NCBI GenBank assembly: GCA_958453935.1 | Contig: CAUDZT010000002.1 | Location: 1 to 64,000, forward strand | Reading direction: 5' to 3' | DNA: 64,000 nt | From: an uncultured Collinsella sp. | GTDB taxonomy: Bacteria; Actinomycetota; Coriobacteriia; Coriobacteriales; Coriobacteriaceae | Shown here: in pieces, positions 26,296 through 35,596 of the stretch | Layout of the letters: each line of letters opens with the position of its first letter | Position numbering within the stretch: position 1 is the stretch's first letter | Notes under the pieces: model-generated | What the model saw: only the letters and a program-made list of their open reading frames with translations | What the model was told of the DNA's origin: nothing | The model's database searches: none | Program-made: the position numbers and the translations under genes

Positions 26296-27315
26296 CTAGC
26301 GCCGGAACAGCTCGCGGGCTCGGTCGCGGAGGTCGGTAGCTCGGATGACGCCCTCGTAGCGATTGATGCGCAGACGCGGGAAGGCGTTAAAGAAGCGCAG
26401 GTCACGACGGCTGAGCGACACACTCGGCACCGGACGGCTCATGCGCTTGCCGGCAAGGCGACGACTGAGCGACGGACGCGGCATGCTCGGCGCGACATCG
26501 GCAACGCGGCGGGCAGCGAGCGCCAGGCCGCGAGCACCATCCGAGATAAACGTCGGCATCGAAGCCTTCTCGCGCAGGGCATCGAGCGCCGCGTCGCCCA
26601 GCTCGGCCAGCCAAGCGTTAACGGCGCGACCGCGGATATGCGTCTGCGCCACCGAGTCAATCGCCGAATCGGGAATACGTTCGAGCATAGAGTCGGAGGC
26701 GTCGGCAAGCGACTCATTGATGCGGTCGGCAAGGTCGGCCCGGACGCGCTCCAGCTGATCGGACAGGCGGCGCCAGCTGGCCAACGAGCACACCGCATCG
26801 ACCATCATCGCGACCGCGACGATAAAGGCGGACAGCCGCACAATCAGCACCGGCAGATGGCCAAGCAGCCCCAGCAATGCCGGCTCCACTAAACGGCAAA
26901 TACACAACGCACCCAAGCCAAACGCGCAGGCCCAGTACAGGCAGATGCGTCCGTGCAGGTTAAACGGCAGATGCGAGTAATCCCAAAACCGGGCACCCGT
27001 CGTTTTTTCCAACAGCACGCCCACGCTATATTCGATCACGCTGCATACGAGCGCGGCAGCGACAAACTGGCTCGAGGCGTCTGGGATTCCACGCAGCAGC
27101 AACCAGCACGCGATGCCGCCCGCACCGTAGATGGGACAACACGGCCCTAGCAAAAAGCCGCTGTTGGCAAAGCGTCCGTGGTTGAGCATGGCGCAGACTG
27201 TCGACTCCCATACCCAGCCGCAAAAACCGTAGAAGGCAAACGAGAGTACCAGCGCCGAGAGCGGACAAGCGGCAAGCGTCGCGCCGTCAAATGCCATGCC
27301 GATCGCGGTTCCCAC
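26296..27315 (-). CDS. CmpB-like (PF06541) putative type IV ABC-transporter membrane protein
   Basis: The 339-residue protein has five or six membrane segments in the first 190 residues, with the family motif FYGFCGWVWESTVC and NSGFLLGPCCPIYGAGG, followed by EKTTGARFWDYSHLPFNLHGRICL. This matches the family annotated as a putative ABC transporter permease, whose role remains unknown. The C-terminal 150 residues form a soluble Arg-rich extension not usual in the family. It starts with GTG at 27315, three bases after the HD gene stop, with GAGGAG upstream, and is cotranscribed with the HD gene. Confidence 0.82.
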   Translation of the reverse strand: MGTAIGMAFDGATLAACPLSALVLSFAFYGFCGWVWESTVCAMLNHGRFANSGFLLGPCCPIYGAGGIACWLLLRGIPDASSQFVAAALVCSVIEYSVGVLLEKTTGARFWDYSHLPFNLHGRICLYWACAFGLGALCICRLVEPALLGLLGHLPVLIVRLSAFIVAVAMMVDAVCSLASWRRLSDQLERVRADLADRINESLADASDSMLERIPDSAIDSVAQTHIRGRAVNAWLAELGDAALDALREKASMPTFISDGARGLALAARRVADVAPSMPRPSLSRRLAGKRMSRPVPSVSLSRRDLRFFNAFPRLRINRYEGVIRATDLRDRARELFRR

Positions 27316-27318
27316 CGT

Positions 27319-27876
27319 CTACCCACTCCTCTTTTCGTTCGATTCTTTGCTCGAGCCGTCGCTCGAGCCCTCGTTCAAATCGTTCGCGCCGCCTTTGCGC
27401 GGCAGACGGCCGGCAATCGTCTCGCGCAGCGCGCACCATTTATCTGCCAGGCACACAATCCATGCCTCACGACACGTCGGCGGCACCGGCACCAGCGGAA
27501 ACATATGGCGCGCGATGATATTCCGCTCGCGCGACGTCAGCTCAAAATCTTCCTCCGCACGCGCCAGGGCAAAAAACGGGTGACGAAAGCCATGCAGCCG
27601 ATGGCTTGGGTCGGGATCGTGCCAGTCATAGAGAAAGTAATCGTGTAACAGGGCCCCGCGCAGCAGCGAGGCACGGTCGACCGAAATGCCAACACGGCCC
27701 AGGTGCTCGGCAAAAGACAGGCTCGCCCGCGCCACCGAGGTCACATGCGCATAGACCGTCACGTCGCCATGCTGGATAAACTCACACGTCAGGTCCAAGC
27801 GGCCCGCCTGGGCCAGCTGACGGGCGGCATTGTCGACCTCGCGCGCGATACTCTCGGCACGAACGGTATCGGACAT
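27319..27876 (-). CDS. HD-domain phosphohydrolase-like protein
   Basis: The 185-residue protein has an HD-type metal site: YAHVTSVARASLSFAEHLG supplies the first His, LLRGALLHDYFLYDWHD the HD pair, and a late Asp lies in IVCLADKWCALRE. The fold suits small phosphomonoesterases or nucleotidases, but no substrate can be inferred. The ATG at 27876 is chosen because GGAGG lies six bases before it. It is the first gene of a two-gene operon with the CmpB-like protein. Confidence 0.85.
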   Translation of the reverse strand: MSDTVRAESIAREVDNAARQLAQAGRLDLTCEFIQHGDVTVYAHVTSVARASLSFAEHLGRVGISVDRASLLRGALLHDYFLYDWHDPDPSHRLHGFRHPFFALARAEEDFELTSRERNIIARHMFPLVPVPPTCREAWIVCLADKWCALRETIAGRLPRKGGANDLNEGSSDGSSKESNEKRSG

Positions 27877-28104
27877 GCGGCCTCCTTCCAGCGGCTCTCG
27901 GCGGCAAGTCGCAGCCTGCACGCAATGAATAAAATCATCATCGAATTTACTAGTATGGCATCGGACAAAACGTTTTGCCCCGCCAGTTGGCGAATTACCG
28001 CGCCGCCGTCACATATCAAACGCCAAAATGTGCGAGACTGTCTTGTGCAATTGTGCCGGCCGAGGGAGTGCCGGCGCACGATTCGCATGGAGTAACCCAC
28101 AACG

Positions 28105-29886
28105 ATGCTGCTTACGCAAACGACAACGCCCGAGGACGTCAAGGCTCTCGACCGCGCCGAGCTTCCGCTGCTCTGCGGCGAGATCCGCCACGCCATCCTC
28201 GAAAGCTCCGCCGCCGTCGGCGGGCACGTTGCCCCCAACCTGGGCGTCGTTGAGCTTACGGTCGCGCTCCATCGCGTGTTTAACTCCCCCACCGACAAAA
28301 TTGTCTTTGACGTGTCACACCAGACCTATGCCCACAAGGCGCTGACTGGGCGCGCGTACACTTATATCGACCCGGCACGCTACGGCGAGGCCTCTGGCTT
28401 TGCCAATCCCGACGAGTCCGAACACGACCTGTTCGCCATGGGCCACACCTCCACATCGGTGAGCCTGGGCTGCGGCTTGGCACACGCCCGCGATTTGGCG
28501 GGCGACAGCTACAACGTCATTACCATCATTGGCGACGGTTCGCTTTCGGGCGGTCTGGCGTTTGAAGGCTTTAACAATGCCGCCGAGCTCGACAGCAACT
28601 TGATCATCGTCGTCAATGACAACGACCAGTCCATCGCCGAAAACCACGGTGGCCTGTATCGCAATCTGGCCGAGCTGCGCGCCAGCAACGGCACCTGCGA
28701 GCGCAACGTTTTCCGCGCGATGGGACTCGACTACCGCTATCTGGACGCCGGCAACGATGCGTTGGCCCTGGTCGACACGCTGCAGGAGCTGCGCGATATC
28801 GATCATCCCATCGTGCTGCACGTCTCCACCGCAAAGGGCAAGGGCTTTGAGCCAGCCCAGAGCGACCCCGAGCGCTGGCATCATGTGGGTCCGTTTGACA
28901 TGGCGACTGGGCGCAAGCTCTGCCCGGGCCATCCGAGCGAGCCTGCGCCGCGCACCTATGCCGATATTACGGGCGAGGCCCTGAGCGCTGCCATCGAGCG
29001 CGATCCGCAGGTTGTGGGCATCACGGCTGCCACGCCCTACATCATGGGCTTTACACCCGAGCTTCGCGCCGCGGCAGGCAAGCAGTTTGTCGACGTGGGC
29101 ATTGCCGAGGAACACGCCGTGACCTTTGCCACCGCGCTCGCCCGCTCGGGTGCCAAGCCAGTCTTTGGTGTGTACGGCACGTTTTTGCAGCGCGCCTACG
29201 ACGAACTGTGGCACGACCTGTGCCTCAACGACGCCCCCGCAACCATCCTGGTATTTGGCGCGTCGATCTTTGGCACCACATCCGAGACGCACCTCTCGTT
29301 CTTTGATATTTCCATGCTGGGCGGTCTTCCCAACATGCACTACTTGGCGCCGGCCTGCATGGAGGAATATCTGTCCATGCTGAGCTGGTCGCTCGATCAC
29401 CGCGAGCATCCCGTGGCGATTCGCGTGCCGGGCATTGGCTTGGTAAGCCGCCCCGACTTGGCGCCTGCCGAGGACGCCGATTACGGCGCCGTTCATTACA
29501 ACGTGGTGCGCCAGGGTCGCGACGTGGCCGTGCTCGCGCTTGGCGATTTCTTTGAGTTGGGCGAGCGCGTGGCAAACCGCTTGGCTGCCGAGTACGGCAT
29601 CGAGGCCACGCTCGTCAACCCGCGCTATGCAACTGAGCTCGACCGTGAGTTCCTCGACAGCCTTGCCGCCGAGCATCGCGTTGTCGTCACTCTCGAGGAC
29701 GGCATCTTGGACGGTGGCTGGGGCGAGCGTGTCGCGTGCTACTTGGCCTGCACGCCCGTGCGCACGCGCACCTTCGGCATCGCCAAGGGCTTCCCCGACC
29801 GCTACGACCCCAAAGAGTTGCTCGCTCAGAACGGCATGACGGTCGAGAACATGGCCGCCGAAGCCGTAAGGCTACTCAACGAGTAA
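28105..29886 (+). CDS. dxs: 1-deoxy-D-xylulose-5-phosphate synthase (short form)
   Basis: The 593-residue thiamine-diphosphate enzyme joins pyruvate and glyceraldehyde 3-phosphate, the first step of the MEP isoprenoid pathway. Motifs: GGHVAPNLGVVELTVALH, DVSHQTYAHKALTGR, a TPP motif from GDGSLSGGLAFEGFNNA to NDNDQSI, and FVDVGIAEEHAVTFATALA for the pyrimidine domain. It is about 30-40 residues shorter than E. coli Dxs and some motif positions differ (DVSHQTY where DVGHQAY is usual). It may therefore be a divergent Dxs-like paralogue. The ribosome binding site is weak (GGAG twelve bases upstream). Confidence 0.85.
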   Translation: MLLTQTTTPEDVKALDRAELPLLCGEIRHAILESSAAVGGHVAPNLGVVELTVALHRVFNSPTDKIVFDVSHQTYAHKALTGRAYTYIDPARYGEASGFANPDESEHDLFAMGHTSTSVSLGCGLAHARDLAGDSYNVITIIGDGSLSGGLAFEGFNNAAELDSNLIIVVNDNDQSIAENHGGLYRNLAELRASNGTCERNVFRAMGLDYRYLDAGNDALALVDTLQELRDIDHPIVLHVSTAKGKGFEPAQSDPERWHHVGPFDMATGRKLCPGHPSEPAPRTYADITGEALSAAIERDPQVVGITAATPYIMGFTPELRAAAGKQFVDVGIAEEHAVTFATALARSGAKPVFGVYGTFLQRAYDELWHDLCLNDAPATILVFGASIFGTTSETHLSFFDISMLGGLPNMHYLAPACMEEYLSMLSWSLDHREHPVAIRVPGIGLVSRPDLAPAEDADYGAVHYNVVRQGRDVAVLALGDFFELGERVANRLAAEYGIEATLVNPRYATELDREFLDSLAAEHRVVVTLEDGILDGGWGERVACYLACTPVRTRTFGIAKGFPDRYDPKELLAQNGMTVENMAAEAVRLLNE

Positions 29887-29887
29887 G

Positions 29888-29925
29888 AAAACCTCCGCAA
29901 GGAAAGCACCCCTGCGGAGGTTTTT
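29888..29925 (+). terminator. Intrinsic terminator after dxs
   Basis: AAAACCTCCGCA pairs with TGCGGAGGTTTT and is followed by a T-rich tail. Confidence 0.92.
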
Positions 29926-29942
29926 ATTTTCGCGGCGCGATT

Positions 29943-30161
29943 ATCTCAATCTGTAACATCTAGGGCCCGAATTCCCGTCTAACTGTTACAGATCTAGACA
30001 AACCGTCTTTGCCCCTGACCTTTGTCTCAATCTGTAACAGATAGAGACCTTTTGGCCGTCTAACTGTTACAGATCGAGACATTCGAATTCCCCTGAAGAG
30101 AAAATCTCAATCTGTAACAGTTACTCGGCAAAAATGGCTGCAGATGTTACAGATCGAGACA
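29943..30161. repeat. Tandem array of alternating inverted 19-mers (three hairpins)
   Basis: The unit TCTCAATCTGTAACAG occurs at about 29944, 30025 and 30105. Its inverse CTGTTACAGATC(G/T)AGAC occurs at about 29983, 30065 and 30145 (the last reads ATGTTACAGATC). Units alternate in orientation every 38-43 bases, with 20-23 unrelated bases between them. The gene-free stretch 29926-30270 holds this array and one REP-like hairpin. Confidence 0.9.
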
Positions 30162-30193
30162 TAACAGCAAGGCATGCCACCACATCTGCAAGA

Positions 30194-30228
30194 ACCGCCA
30201 CAAAGGTGCCTGTCCCTTTTTGGTAGGT
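30194..30228. repeat. GGGACAG REP-like hairpin, copy 5
   Basis: ACCGCCACAAAGGTG CCTGTCCC TTTTTGGTAGGT is a hybrid: the left arm is from the copy 3 stem type and the right arm from the main type, so the stem is poorly paired. It lies upstream of the ABC importer promoter. Confidence 0.75.
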
Positions 30229-30270
30229 AGAATTACCCATAAGGCAAGTATGTTTCTGAGTTATTTCGTG

Positions 30271-30300
30271 TTGACCCATCTGAACGGGATAGGGTATAAC
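30271..30300 (+). promoter_or_regulatory. Sigma-70-type promoter of the amino-acid importer
   Basis: TTGACC (30271) and TATAAC (30295) are spaced 18 bases apart, 44 bases before the binding-protein ATG. Confidence 0.75.
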
Positions 30301-30343
30301 TCTACTCAACCGCTAGGGATTTTATTGAGAAAGGTGTTCTACC

Positions 30344-31339
30344 ATGAGCAAGAACCTCTCCCAGCAGGTCGTTCTCGACCGCCGCGGCTTCGTCGCCGCC
30401 ACCTTCGCAACCGTCGCCGGCCTTGGTCTTGCCGGCTGCTCCGACACCAGCGCCGAGGCTGACAAGGGCTCCGCCGCCGGCTCTTCCAAGAGCTCCGAGG
30501 ATACCGAGGCTTCCACCACGCTCGACGCTAAGGCATTCGACAAACTTGTCGACAACGGCCCCAAGGCCGATGACGATGTCATCGCCGCCAGCACCTGGGC
30601 CACGGCCGTCAAGAACGCCGGCGTCTTTAAGATCGGTGGCGTTCAGACCTCCACGCTCTTCTCCCTCCTCAACGAGAAAGACGGTCAGACCCGCGGCTTC
30701 GACGCCGGTATCGCACAGCTTCTGTCCAACTACATTCTGGGCGAGAACAAGGTCGAGATCACCCAGGTGACCTCGGACACGCGTGAGTCCGTCCTGCAGA
30801 ACGGCCAGGTCGACGCCGTCTTTGCCACCTACACCATCACCGACGAGCGCAAGAAGCTCGTCTCCTTTGCCGGTCCCTATTACTACACGCAGCAGGCCAT
30901 CCTGGTACTCGCCGATAACGACGACATCAAGAGCGTCGACGACCTGGCCGACAAGAACGTCGCCGTCCAGTCCGGCTCCAACGGCCCCGCCATCCTGGAG
31001 GAGTTCGCTCCCAAGGCCAGCCAGCAGGAGTTCAAGACCGACGAGGAGGCCCGCCAGGCACTCCAGCAGGGCCGCGTTGACGCCTACGTCATCGACAACA
31101 ACATGCAGCAGAGCGCCCTGGTCCGCGAGCCCGGTAAGTACAAGATCGCCGGCAAGCCCTTCGGCAGCAAGGAGCCCTATGGCATCGGCCTGCCGCTCGA
31201 TTCCGACGGCGTCGCCTTTGTCAACGACTTCCTTAAGAAGATTGAGGACGACGGCACCTGGACCGAGCTGTGGCAGATCTGCATCGGCGACCGCACGGGC
31301 GACACCAATGTTCCCGAGCTGCCCGAGATCGGCGCCTAG
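30344..31339 (+). CDS. Amino-acid (glutamate-type) ABC importer binding lipoprotein
   Basis: This 331-residue solute-binding protein (SBP_bac_3 fold, about residues 85-315) has a lipoprotein signal ending LAGC (Cys 32). The signal begins DRRGFVAATF, a twin-arginine pair before the hydrophobic core, so Tat export is possible. A Ser/Ala/Asp-rich linker follows the Cys. The core motif GFDAGIAQLL...VDAVFATYTITDERKKLVSFAGPYY is that of GluB/polar amino-acid binding proteins. AAAGG precedes the ATG. It is the first of four importer genes and is followed by a partial terminator. Confidence 0.93.
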   Translation: MSKNLSQQVVLDRRGFVAATFATVAGLGLAGCSDTSAEADKGSAAGSSKSSEDTEASTTLDAKAFDKLVDNGPKADDDVIAASTWATAVKNAGVFKIGGVQTSTLFSLLNEKDGQTRGFDAGIAQLLSNYILGENKVEITQVTSDTRESVLQNGQVDAVFATYTITDERKKLVSFAGPYYYTQQAILVLADNDDIKSVDDLADKNVAVQSGSNGPAILEEFAPKASQQEFKTDEEARQALQQGRVDAYVIDNNMQQSALVREPGKYKIAGKPFGSKEPYGIGLPLDSDGVAFVNDFLKKIEDDGTWTELWQICIGDRTGDTNVPELPEIGA

Positions 31340-31427
31340 GCAACGCGCCTAGTAACGGCCGCAACGAAACCATATGGAAACGCACGGTGCGCTTTATTGC
31401 GCTAAACTGTTTCCTCACTGAGTTGTC

Positions 31428-31460
31428 GGGGCTTCCGTACACACGGGAGCCCCTTTCCTT
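31428..31460 (+). terminator. Intra-operon terminator after the binding-protein gene
   Basis: GGGGCTtCCGT pairs with ACGGgAGCCCC and is followed by TTTCCTT. It probably lets only part of transcription reach the permeases, keeping the binding protein in excess. Confidence 0.75.
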
Positions 31461-31477
31461 ATCGGCAGGAGGTCCGC

Positions 31478-32137
31478 ATGAGTCTCTCCGAGCTCTGGTC
31501 GCTCTATGGCCAGAACTATATCGACGCGCTGCTAGCAACCTGGGGCATGACGCTTGAGTCGTTTGCCATCGCCATGGTGCTGGCCGTCGCCGTCACCGTG
31601 ATGCGCGTGTCGCCGCTCAAGCCGCTGCGCGTCTTTGGCGACCTGTATGTTCAGGTCTTCCGTAACATTCCCGGCATCGCACTGCTCATCATCGTCGTCT
31701 ATGCGCTGCCGCCGCTCAAGGTCGTCCTGCCCTACCGCACCTGCGTTATCGTCGCCACGGTGTTGCTGGGTTCTGCCTTTGGCTCCGAGAACTTCATGAG
31801 TGGCATCAACACCGTTGGCGTCGGTCAGGTCGAAGCCGCACGTTCGCTCGGTATGAGCTTCAATCGCATCCTCGCCAAGATCGTGATTCCGCAGGCACTG
31901 CGCTCAAGCGTATTACCCATGACCAACCTCTTTATCGCCGTCATGCTCACCACCGCGCTCGGCAGTCAGGTGCCGCTTAAGCCCCAGGAGCTCACCGGCG
32001 TGGTGAGCTATATCAACACGCGCTCGCTCGGCGGCGTCGCCGCGTTCTTTATCTCGGCGCTCGGCTACCTGGGCACGGCCTTTGTGGTGAGCCACATTGG
32101 CAACTACATCGATAAGAAGGTGAGGATCCTCCGATGA
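31478..32137 (+). CDS. Amino-acid ABC importer permease 1
   Basis: The 219-residue permease belongs to the HisM/GluC family with about five membrane helices. The N-terminal FRNIPGIALLIIVVYALPP and the cytoplasmic EAA-type loop QVEAARSLGMSFNRILAKIVIPQALRSSVLP that contacts the ATPase are clear. AGGAGG lies five bases upstream of the ATG. Its stop overlaps the next start (ATGA). It forms the channel together with the second permease. Confidence 0.93.
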   Translation: MSLSELWSLYGQNYIDALLATWGMTLESFAIAMVLAVAVTVMRVSPLKPLRVFGDLYVQVFRNIPGIALLIIVVYALPPLKVVLPYRTCVIVATVLLGSAFGSENFMSGINTVGVGQVEAARSLGMSFNRILAKIVIPQALRSSVLPMTNLFIAVMLTTALGSQVPLKPQELTGVVSYINTRSLGGVAAFFISALGYLGTAFVVSHIGNYIDKKVRILR

Positions 32138-32967
32138 GCAAGCACTCCTCCCCCGCGCTCACCATGCGCGATGCGCTCTACGAGGCTCCCGGCCCCAAGA
32201 TGCGCGCCAAGATTCGCGTCGGCACCGCTATCTCGCTCGTCGCCGTGGCCGCGCTCGTCGTCCTCGTGTTGCAGCGCTTTTATGTGACCGGTCAGCTTTC
32301 GGTTCACTATTGGTATTTCTTTACGCACCTCACCACCTGGAAGTTCTTGCTTGCCGGCTTTGAGGGCACCGTTAAAGTCGCACTCACCGCCGGCGCCATC
32401 GCGCTGGTGCTGGGCCTGGCCCTTATGCTCGGCCGCACCAGCGACATCAAACCGCTACAGCTGGTCTGCCGCGTGCTCACCGACTTCTTCCGCGGCGTGC
32501 CGAGCCTGCTGTTCATCTACTTCTTCTTTTTGGTGCTGCCCCAGTACAAGATCGCGCTGCCGTCGTTTTGGATGCTCACGCTTCCCGTCGCGCTCGCTGC
32601 GGCCGGCGTACTGGCCGAGATCTTCCGTGCCGGCGTCAACGCCGTGCCGCGCGGCCAGGTCGAGGCCGCCCAGGCGCTCGGTCTCTCCAAAGCTAAAATC
32701 ACCTTTAAAATCGTGCTGCCGCAGGCTATTCGGTTTATCATTCCGTCATTGATTTCGCAGCTTGTGGTCGTCGTCAAAGACACCACCGTCGCCTACGTGG
32801 TGAGCTACCCCGACCTCATGCAAAATGCCCGCGTGCTCATTACCAACTACGATGCCCTCGTGTCGGTCTACCTGGTGATCGCGGTCATCTATATCCTCAT
32901 CAACGTCGCGATCAACAAGGCCGCCGTCTACGTTTCGCACAAGACCGGCGCGACCATCATCCGCTAA
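32134..32967 (+). CDS. Amino-acid ABC importer permease 2
   Basis: The 277-residue permease is of the GluD/GlnP type, with a longer N-terminal cytosolic part than permease 1. It has FFRGVPSLLFIYFFFLVLP and the EAA loop QVEAAQALGLSKAKITFKIVLPQAIRFIIPSL. Its start overlaps the stop of permease 1 by four bases, showing translational coupling. It pairs with permease 1 as the membrane heterodimer. Confidence 0.93.
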   Translation: MSKHSSPALTMRDALYEAPGPKMRAKIRVGTAISLVAVAALVVLVLQRFYVTGQLSVHYWYFFTHLTTWKFLLAGFEGTVKVALTAGAIALVLGLALMLGRTSDIKPLQLVCRVLTDFFRGVPSLLFIYFFFLVLPQYKIALPSFWMLTLPVALAAAGVLAEIFRAGVNAVPRGQVEAAQALGLSKAKITFKIVLPQAIRFIIPSLISQLVVVVKDTTVAYVVSYPDLMQNARVLITNYDALVSVYLVIAVIYILINVAINKAAVYVSHKTGATIIR

Positions 32968-33003
32968 CGATTTACCATTTCGAGTCATAAGGAGCCGAGC
33001 ATC

Positions 33004-33768
<765 letters not shown>

Positions 33769-33855
33769 CCAGCCATCCCGTGGGACAAATCCATTGAAAG
33801 TGTTGTCCTACGTCTCTCATGCGCCCTGTCACCTTCAGATTCGAAAGCCACACCC

Positions 33856-34665
33856 ATGATCGGAACCCGCACCTCATCGTCCTACACCCCGCATGTCAAC
33901 GTCGACCCCGCCGACCGCCCACTCATCCTCGTCGCACCGCGTTGGGAAGAGGCAAAGCCGTTTTTGAGCGAAATGCTCTCCCCCAACGAGGAGATCGCGA
34001 GCGTCTTTGTCGATGCCATTCTTGCCGCCGGCGGCCTGCCGCTGCAGATGTCCATCACCGAGGACATTGAGGTTATCCGTCATTACGTCGACATCGCCGG
34101 CGGCATCGCCATTCCCGGCGGCCCGGACGTCAACCCCAAGCGCTGGGGCGACGAGCGCCCCTACGACCCCACACTGTGCTGCGAGATTCGCGACCGTTTT
34201 GAGTTTAAGCTGGTTAACGAGGTGCTCTGCGCCAAAAAGCCACTCTTTACCACCTGCCGCGGCACGCAGCTGCTCAACGTCGCCACCGGCGGCACCCTGT
34301 GCATGGACGTGCCGAGCCTAGGTGCGCGCGAGGGTCGCACGCAGTGGCGCCATACCCACGTGCTCAACGACCCTGTGCATCCTGTCGAGGTCGTGCCGGG
34401 CTCGCTGCTGGAGCGCGCGGTTGGCGGGCACAGGCTCATCCAGACCAACTCGGCACATCACTGCTGCGTCGACCGCCTGGGCAAGAGCACGCGCTTGGTC
34501 GCCAAGGCAACCGACGGCGTGCCCGAGTGCATCGAGGTCGAGGGCCAGCCGTTCTGCCTGGGCGTGCAATGGCACCCCGAGTACACCTGGCAAACGCTCG
34601 AGACCGACTTTAACCTGTGGAAGTCGTTTGTCGAAGCAGCGGCCAAGGTAAAGCAGGCCCGCTAG
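33856..34665 (+). CDS. Gamma-glutamyl-gamma-aminobutyrate hydrolase family protein (peptidase C26)
   Basis: The 269-residue class I glutamine amidotransferase-like hydrolase has the nucleophile Cys in FTTCRGTQLLNVATGG, the catalytic His and Glu in LGVQWHPEYTW, and GGIAIPGGPDVNPKRWGDE near residue 85. Members split gamma-glutamyl amides (PuuD) or act on gamma-glutamyl peptides. It follows the glutamate-type importer by 87 bases with a weak ribosome binding site, so it may be read through from that operon; glutamate release from gamma-glutamyl compounds would fit. A strong terminator follows. Confidence 0.88.
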   Translation: MIGTRTSSSYTPHVNVDPADRPLILVAPRWEEAKPFLSEMLSPNEEIASVFVDAILAAGGLPLQMSITEDIEVIRHYVDIAGGIAIPGGPDVNPKRWGDERPYDPTLCCEIRDRFEFKLVNEVLCAKKPLFTTCRGTQLLNVATGGTLCMDVPSLGAREGRTQWRHTHVLNDPVHPVEVVPGSLLERAVGGHRLIQTNSAHHCCVDRLGKSTRLVAKATDGVPECIEVEGQPFCLGVQWHPEYTWQTLETDFNLWKSFVEAAAKVKQAR

Positions 34666-34699
34666 CTCGCGAACCACTCAGGTTAAAGCCTCCTAAGCC

Positions 34700-34743
34700 G
34701 GGGGGGGCGGACACCAGCCACGGTGCCCGCCCCCCCCTGTATT
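34700..34743 (+). terminator. Intrinsic terminator after the C26 gene
   Basis: GGGGGGGCGG...CACC pairs with GGTG...CCGCCCCCCC, followed by TGTATTTGAT. Confidence 0.8.
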
Positions 34744-34779
34744 TGATATGCTCGGTATGATTATCCCTCACAAACAATC

Positions 34780-34806
34780 AGAGAAATCTCGACCGCAATC
34801 GGTCGA
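34780..34806 (-). terminator. Terminator of the peptide/ABC operon
   Basis: TCGACCG-N4-CGGTCGA on the minus strand is followed by GATTTCTCT. It lies 50 bases after the last permease gene. Confidence 0.6.
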
Positions 34807-34855
34807 CAGTAAAGCAAATGGTAAAAACGCTTGCTACGTTTATGAGGCAGTCAAT

Positions 34856-35596
34856 TTAAATCGAAATGCATTGACCATTCCCCAACGGGGTCACGCCGCA
34901 AATCCACATGAGCATCGAGGCTGGAAGCGGAAGCATGGAATTGGCCCCGATCTGTATGTAGATCGCTACGACGTTGACAAGCAACAGCATGCCAATCGGA
35001 CCGAAGCCGGACCCAAAATAGGAAACAACGATTACGCAAGAAACCACGTATGCAAGGCAGGCGGCGGCAGCAAGAACAAGTCGATAGCAAAATACATGCA
35101 GGTTGAAATACTGCTGAGCATCCAAAACGATCGCGCAGCTAAGACAGTACAAAACGACACTCGTCAGGATAAACGCGCCCAAAAGGGCAAAAGAAGACAG
35201 CACCACTCGCGCAACGATAGCGCACGCACGCTTCCCGCCCCGAGCCTCCGACAGCCCCCACGGTTCCTCTGCAAAGCTCGAACTGACAAAACGCGGCACA
35301 ATGCAAGCTGCGATGAACGGAAAGAACAATGCATGAGCCAACGGGGCTACGTTGAACAGCAGACCGCGAAAAACCTCTGCATTACCAAATAGAAGGACAT
35401 CCTCCGCCGATAGCCGAAGCGTCGGGTCTGGGAAGAAGCCCAAGAAACTGTTCTCACGGAGGCTGCAGAACCACATCGGGAAAGAATTAAGCTGCAATAC
35501 CACCATGCACGCATAAATTACCGGGATTAAGGCGTACGTCCATTTACTCACGTGCTTCAATTCTGAATGGAGGAATCTTTTAATCTGACGAGCCAT
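34856..35596 (-). CDS. ABC-2-type permease of the Cys-peptide cluster, second
   Basis: The 246-residue protein has six predicted membrane segments and no soluble domain, as expected for LanE/LanG or ABC-2 permeases. The ATG at 35596 is used; a GGGGGTG lies about six bases upstream and the start overlaps the preceding permease by 17 bases. Composition is visibly more AT-rich than the surrounding genes. With the ATPase and first permease it forms a three-part transporter like those giving self-protection against lantibiotics; the role here is inference. Confidence 0.75.
   Translation of the reverse strand: MARQIKRFLHSELKHVSKWTYALIPVIYACMVVLQLNSFPMWFCSLRENSFLGFFPDPTLRLSAEDVLLFGNAEVFRGLLFNVAPLAHALFFPFIAACIVPRFVSSSFAEEPWGLSEARGGKRACAIVARVVLSSFALLGAFILTSVVLYCLSCAIVLDAQQYFNLHVFCYRLVLAAAACLAYVVSCVIVVSYFGSGFGPIGMLLLVNVVAIYIQIGANSMLPLPASMLMWICGVTPLGNGQCISI

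Noticed and set aside
29943..30161. CRISPR array
   Set aside because: Repeats alternate in orientation, separators are only 20-23 bases and no cas gene is in the window.
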